Made by a program: the position numbers and the translations under genes. Under the pieces are notes generated by a model that was given only the letters and a program-made list of their open reading frames with translations, made no database searches and was not told the DNA's origin. A DNA stretch of 6,984 nt, from NCBI GenBank assembly GCA_029933365.1, contig JAOZOH010000135.1, forward strand, positions 1 to 6,984, read 5' to 3'. This document shows positions 5,646-6,984 of this stretch, one piece after another. Numbering within the stretch: position 1 is the stretch's first letter; the number at the start of each line of letters is the position of its first letter. The stretch is from Desulfuromusa sp. Its GTDB lineage: Bacteria > Desulfobacterota > Desulfuromonadia > Desulfuromonadales > Geopsychrobacteraceae.

Positions 5646-6233
5646 TCATATCACCAGCGGCACACCAAGTTCTTTCATTGCCAACGTCAGCTTACACAAA
5701 GGGAGGCCGACAACATTGGTGTAGCTTCCTTCAATCCGGGCAACAAAACAGATTCCGAGCCCCTGGATTGCGTAGGCTCCTGCTTTGTCGGCAGGCTCCC
5801 CAGTGGCAATGTAGCCTGTGATTTCGGCTTCTGTCAATTGACGAAACCAGACTTTGGTGCTGACCGCTTCGGCTTGCTGTTTTCCGGTTTGACGATCAAG
5901 AACCGCATAGCCAGAAAGAACCTGGTGCTCCCGCCCGGAGAGCTGCTCTAACATAGCTGCAGCATGGAGTTCATTTTGGGGTTTACCAAGAATCTGATTA
6001 TTGCACAGAACGATAGTATCACTGCCGATAAACCAGCGGCCTGATACATTGTCCCGGTTTGCAACTTCAGTAGCCTTGTCGAGACTCAGTCGGATAACAT
6101 GTTCTTCGGGTGTTTCCCCCGCTATTATGTGTTCCTCTGCCCGACTGGGGATGACCTGAAATTTAAGGCCGATCTGTTGCAACAGTTCCCGTCTGCGTGG
6201 TGATGCAGATGCAAGAACGAGCTGATCTTCCAT
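5646..6233 (-). CDS. maf: Maf family nucleotide pyrophosphatase
   Basis: Maf proteins hydrolyse nucleoside triphosphates to monophosphates plus pyrophosphate, acting on modified or non-canonical nucleotides (dTTP/UTP or m7GTP depending on subgroup), and were named for septum inhibition when overproduced. The 195-residue protein is full length. Motifs are LASASPRRRELL (7-18), GSDTIV (70-75) with catalytic-type Asp72, GKP (83-85), LSGREHQVLSGYAV (98-111), GYIATGEPADKAGAYAIQG (140-158) and GSYTNVVGLPL (169-179). The SPRRRELL and EPADKAGAYAIQG forms fit the dTTP/UTP pyrophosphatase (YhdE-like) subgroup, but that is inference. The start shares one base with the trmFO stop (TAATG), with an excellent GGGAGG at 6241-6246 and 7-nt spacing. 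Confidence 0.94.
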   Translation of the reverse strand: MEDQLVLASASPRRRELLQQIGLKFQVIPSRAEEHIIAGETPEEHVIRLSLDKATEVANRDNVSGRWFIGSDTIVLCNNQILGKPQNELHAAAMLEQLSGREHQVLSGYAVLDRQTGKQQAEAVSTKVWFRQLTEAEITGYIATGEPADKAGAYAIQGLGICFVARIEGSYTNVVGLPLCKLTLAMKELGVPLVI

Positions 6234-6984
6234 TATTTAACCTCCCGAGTGGCAGCGATAGCCTCCCACCACTGCGGCAGGGCAGCAAGGGCTCGCTCCG
6301 CCATAGCCAAACGACGGTCAGCGCGTTTCATTTTACGCTTCAGTTCCAAGGGCGGGAAGAGGCCATAATTGATATTCATTGGCTGGAAGTTGGTTCCATC
6401 CGCTGTTGATAGATGGCCTAATAGCGAACCGAAAGCGGTCTCTTCGGGTGGAAGAGGAATTGTTTCACGGCGGAGATGATAGGCTGCGAAAATTCCTGCA
6501 AGAAAACCACAGGCAGCTGATTCAACATAACCTTCCACGCCGCTTAATTGCCCCGCAGCGTAAATGTGTGGTGCTTTTATAAATTGCAGGGATTGGTTCA
6601 GGCATGCCGGAGCGTTGATAAAGGTATTGCGGTGCATGCTGCCGAGGCGGGCAAAGCGGACTTGCTCCAGTCCTGGAATTGTGCTGAAAATTCTCTTTTG
6701 TTCCGGATAGGTCAAGCGGGTCTGAAAGCCCACCAGATTAAACAGTGAGGCATTACGATTGTCCTGACGTAACTGTAAAACTGCGTAAGGAATTTTCCCA
6801 GTTTTTGGATCGGGCAATCCGACCGGCTTCATCGGCCCGAAGGAGAGGGTTTGCGCGCCACGACTGGCCATCTCTTCGATTGGCATACAGCCTTCAAAAT
6901 GGATCAGTTTTTCAAACTCACGCCCGTCAACTTTATCTGCATCGACCAGTGCTTGAACAAAAGTGAAGTATTGCTCTTCATTCA
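6233..6984 (-). CDS. trmFO: TrmFO, folate/FAD-dependent tRNA (uracil-54-C5)-methyltransferase, C-terminal part
   Basis: TrmFO methylates U54 of the tRNA T-loop using methylenetetrahydrofolate as carbon donor and FADH2 as reductant. The 5' end is cut by the window edge: 249 complete codons are present from position 6982, against about 440 in the family, so about 190 N-terminal residues with the FAD-binding dinucleotide motif lie outside. In the fragment I see [14 protein letters not shown] (29-42), whose Cys32 should match the second conserved active-site cysteine of the family, then [12 protein letters not shown] (45-56), a [10 protein letters not shown] segment (116-125), [17 protein letters not shown] (143-159, the C-terminal FAD-binding motif), and [13 protein letters not shown] (198-210). 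The open frame continues upstream of the first in-window ATG (6886), so that ATG is internal. It is the first visible gene of the maf-yggS-phosphatase run. Confidence 0.95.
   Translation of the reverse strand, partial: NEEQYFTFVQALVDADKVDGREFEKLIHFEGCMPIEEMASRGAQTLSFGPMKPVGLPDPKTGKIPYAVLQLRQDNRNASLFNLVGFQTRLTYPEQKRIFSTIPGLEQVRFARLGSMHRNTFINAPACLNQSLQFIKAPHIYAAGQLSGVEGYVESAACGFLAGIFAAYHLRRETIPLPPEETAFGSLLGHLSTADGTNFQPMNINYGLFPPLELKRKMKRADRRLAMAERALAALPQWWEAIAATREVK
6241..6246 (-). promoter_or_regulatory. Strong ribosome-binding site for maf inside the end of trmFO
   Basis: On the minus strand GGGAGG is followed by TTAAATA and ATG. With the TAATG stop/start overlap it indicates translational coupling of trmFO and maf and fixes the maf start at 6233. 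Confidence 0.75.

Noticed and set aside
6233..6886. Treating the ATG at 6886 as the start of a short 217-aa protein
   Set aside because: The frame stays open to the window edge and the upstream codons encode the conserved FEGC part of TrmFO, so the gene is simply cut by the window.
1..6984. CRISPR array, tRNA/rRNA gene, transposase or phage module
   Set aside because: No regularly spaced direct repeats, no cloverleaf or rRNA-like segment, and no such protein signature were seen on either strand.

Overview
The window looks like chromosomal DNA from a Gram-negative bacterium, most likely a Desulfuromonas/Geobacter-type lineage (Desulfobacterota, the former Deltaproteobacteria). This is inferred from the gene set (folate-dependent TrmFO, GenX/EpmA beside EF-P, CtlX-type amidinohydrolase), moderate GC, and short palindromic repeats in the gaps that resemble ones I remember from that group. 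No search was run. Every convincing gene lies on the minus strand, so transcription runs from high to low coordinates.

Reading in the direction of transcription: the right-hand edge holds the C-terminal part of trmFO (tRNA m5U54 methylation), which overlaps maf (nucleotide pyrophosphatase of the Maf family) by one base. A 76-bp gap element made of two 32/33-nt inverted arms separates maf from yggS (PLP-binding homeostasis protein). yggS is followed without a gap by a HAD phosphatase of the phosphoglycolate phosphatase type. That gene overlaps the likely start of a polytopic membrane protein of the MATE/MOP superfamily, whose sequence lines up best, from memory, with the animal ANKH (progressive ankylosis) exporters. 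A CtlX-like amidinohydrolase with a TTG start comes next after a short gap. Tight spacing suggests that trmFO to the membrane protein is one operon; ctlX may belong to it or have its own promoter.

The left third is a second unit: efp (elongation factor P) followed by epmA (the ligase that attaches beta-lysine to EF-P). efp has a candidate sigma70 promoter, and a perfect 14-bp dyad is centred at the predicted transcription start, as an operator would be. Between efp and epmA sits a ~126-bp imperfect palindrome that ends 9 bases before the epmA start and leaves no recognisable ribosome-binding site. Downstream of epmA, the first 154 bases hold no gene but contain two related hairpins and a weak terminator-like stem.

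Overall this is mainly housekeeping sequence. The points most worth attention are the bacterial ANKH-like transporter, the efp operator-like dyad, and the three different families of palindromic elements in the gaps. I see no CRISPR array, tRNA, rRNA, transposase gene or phage gene.
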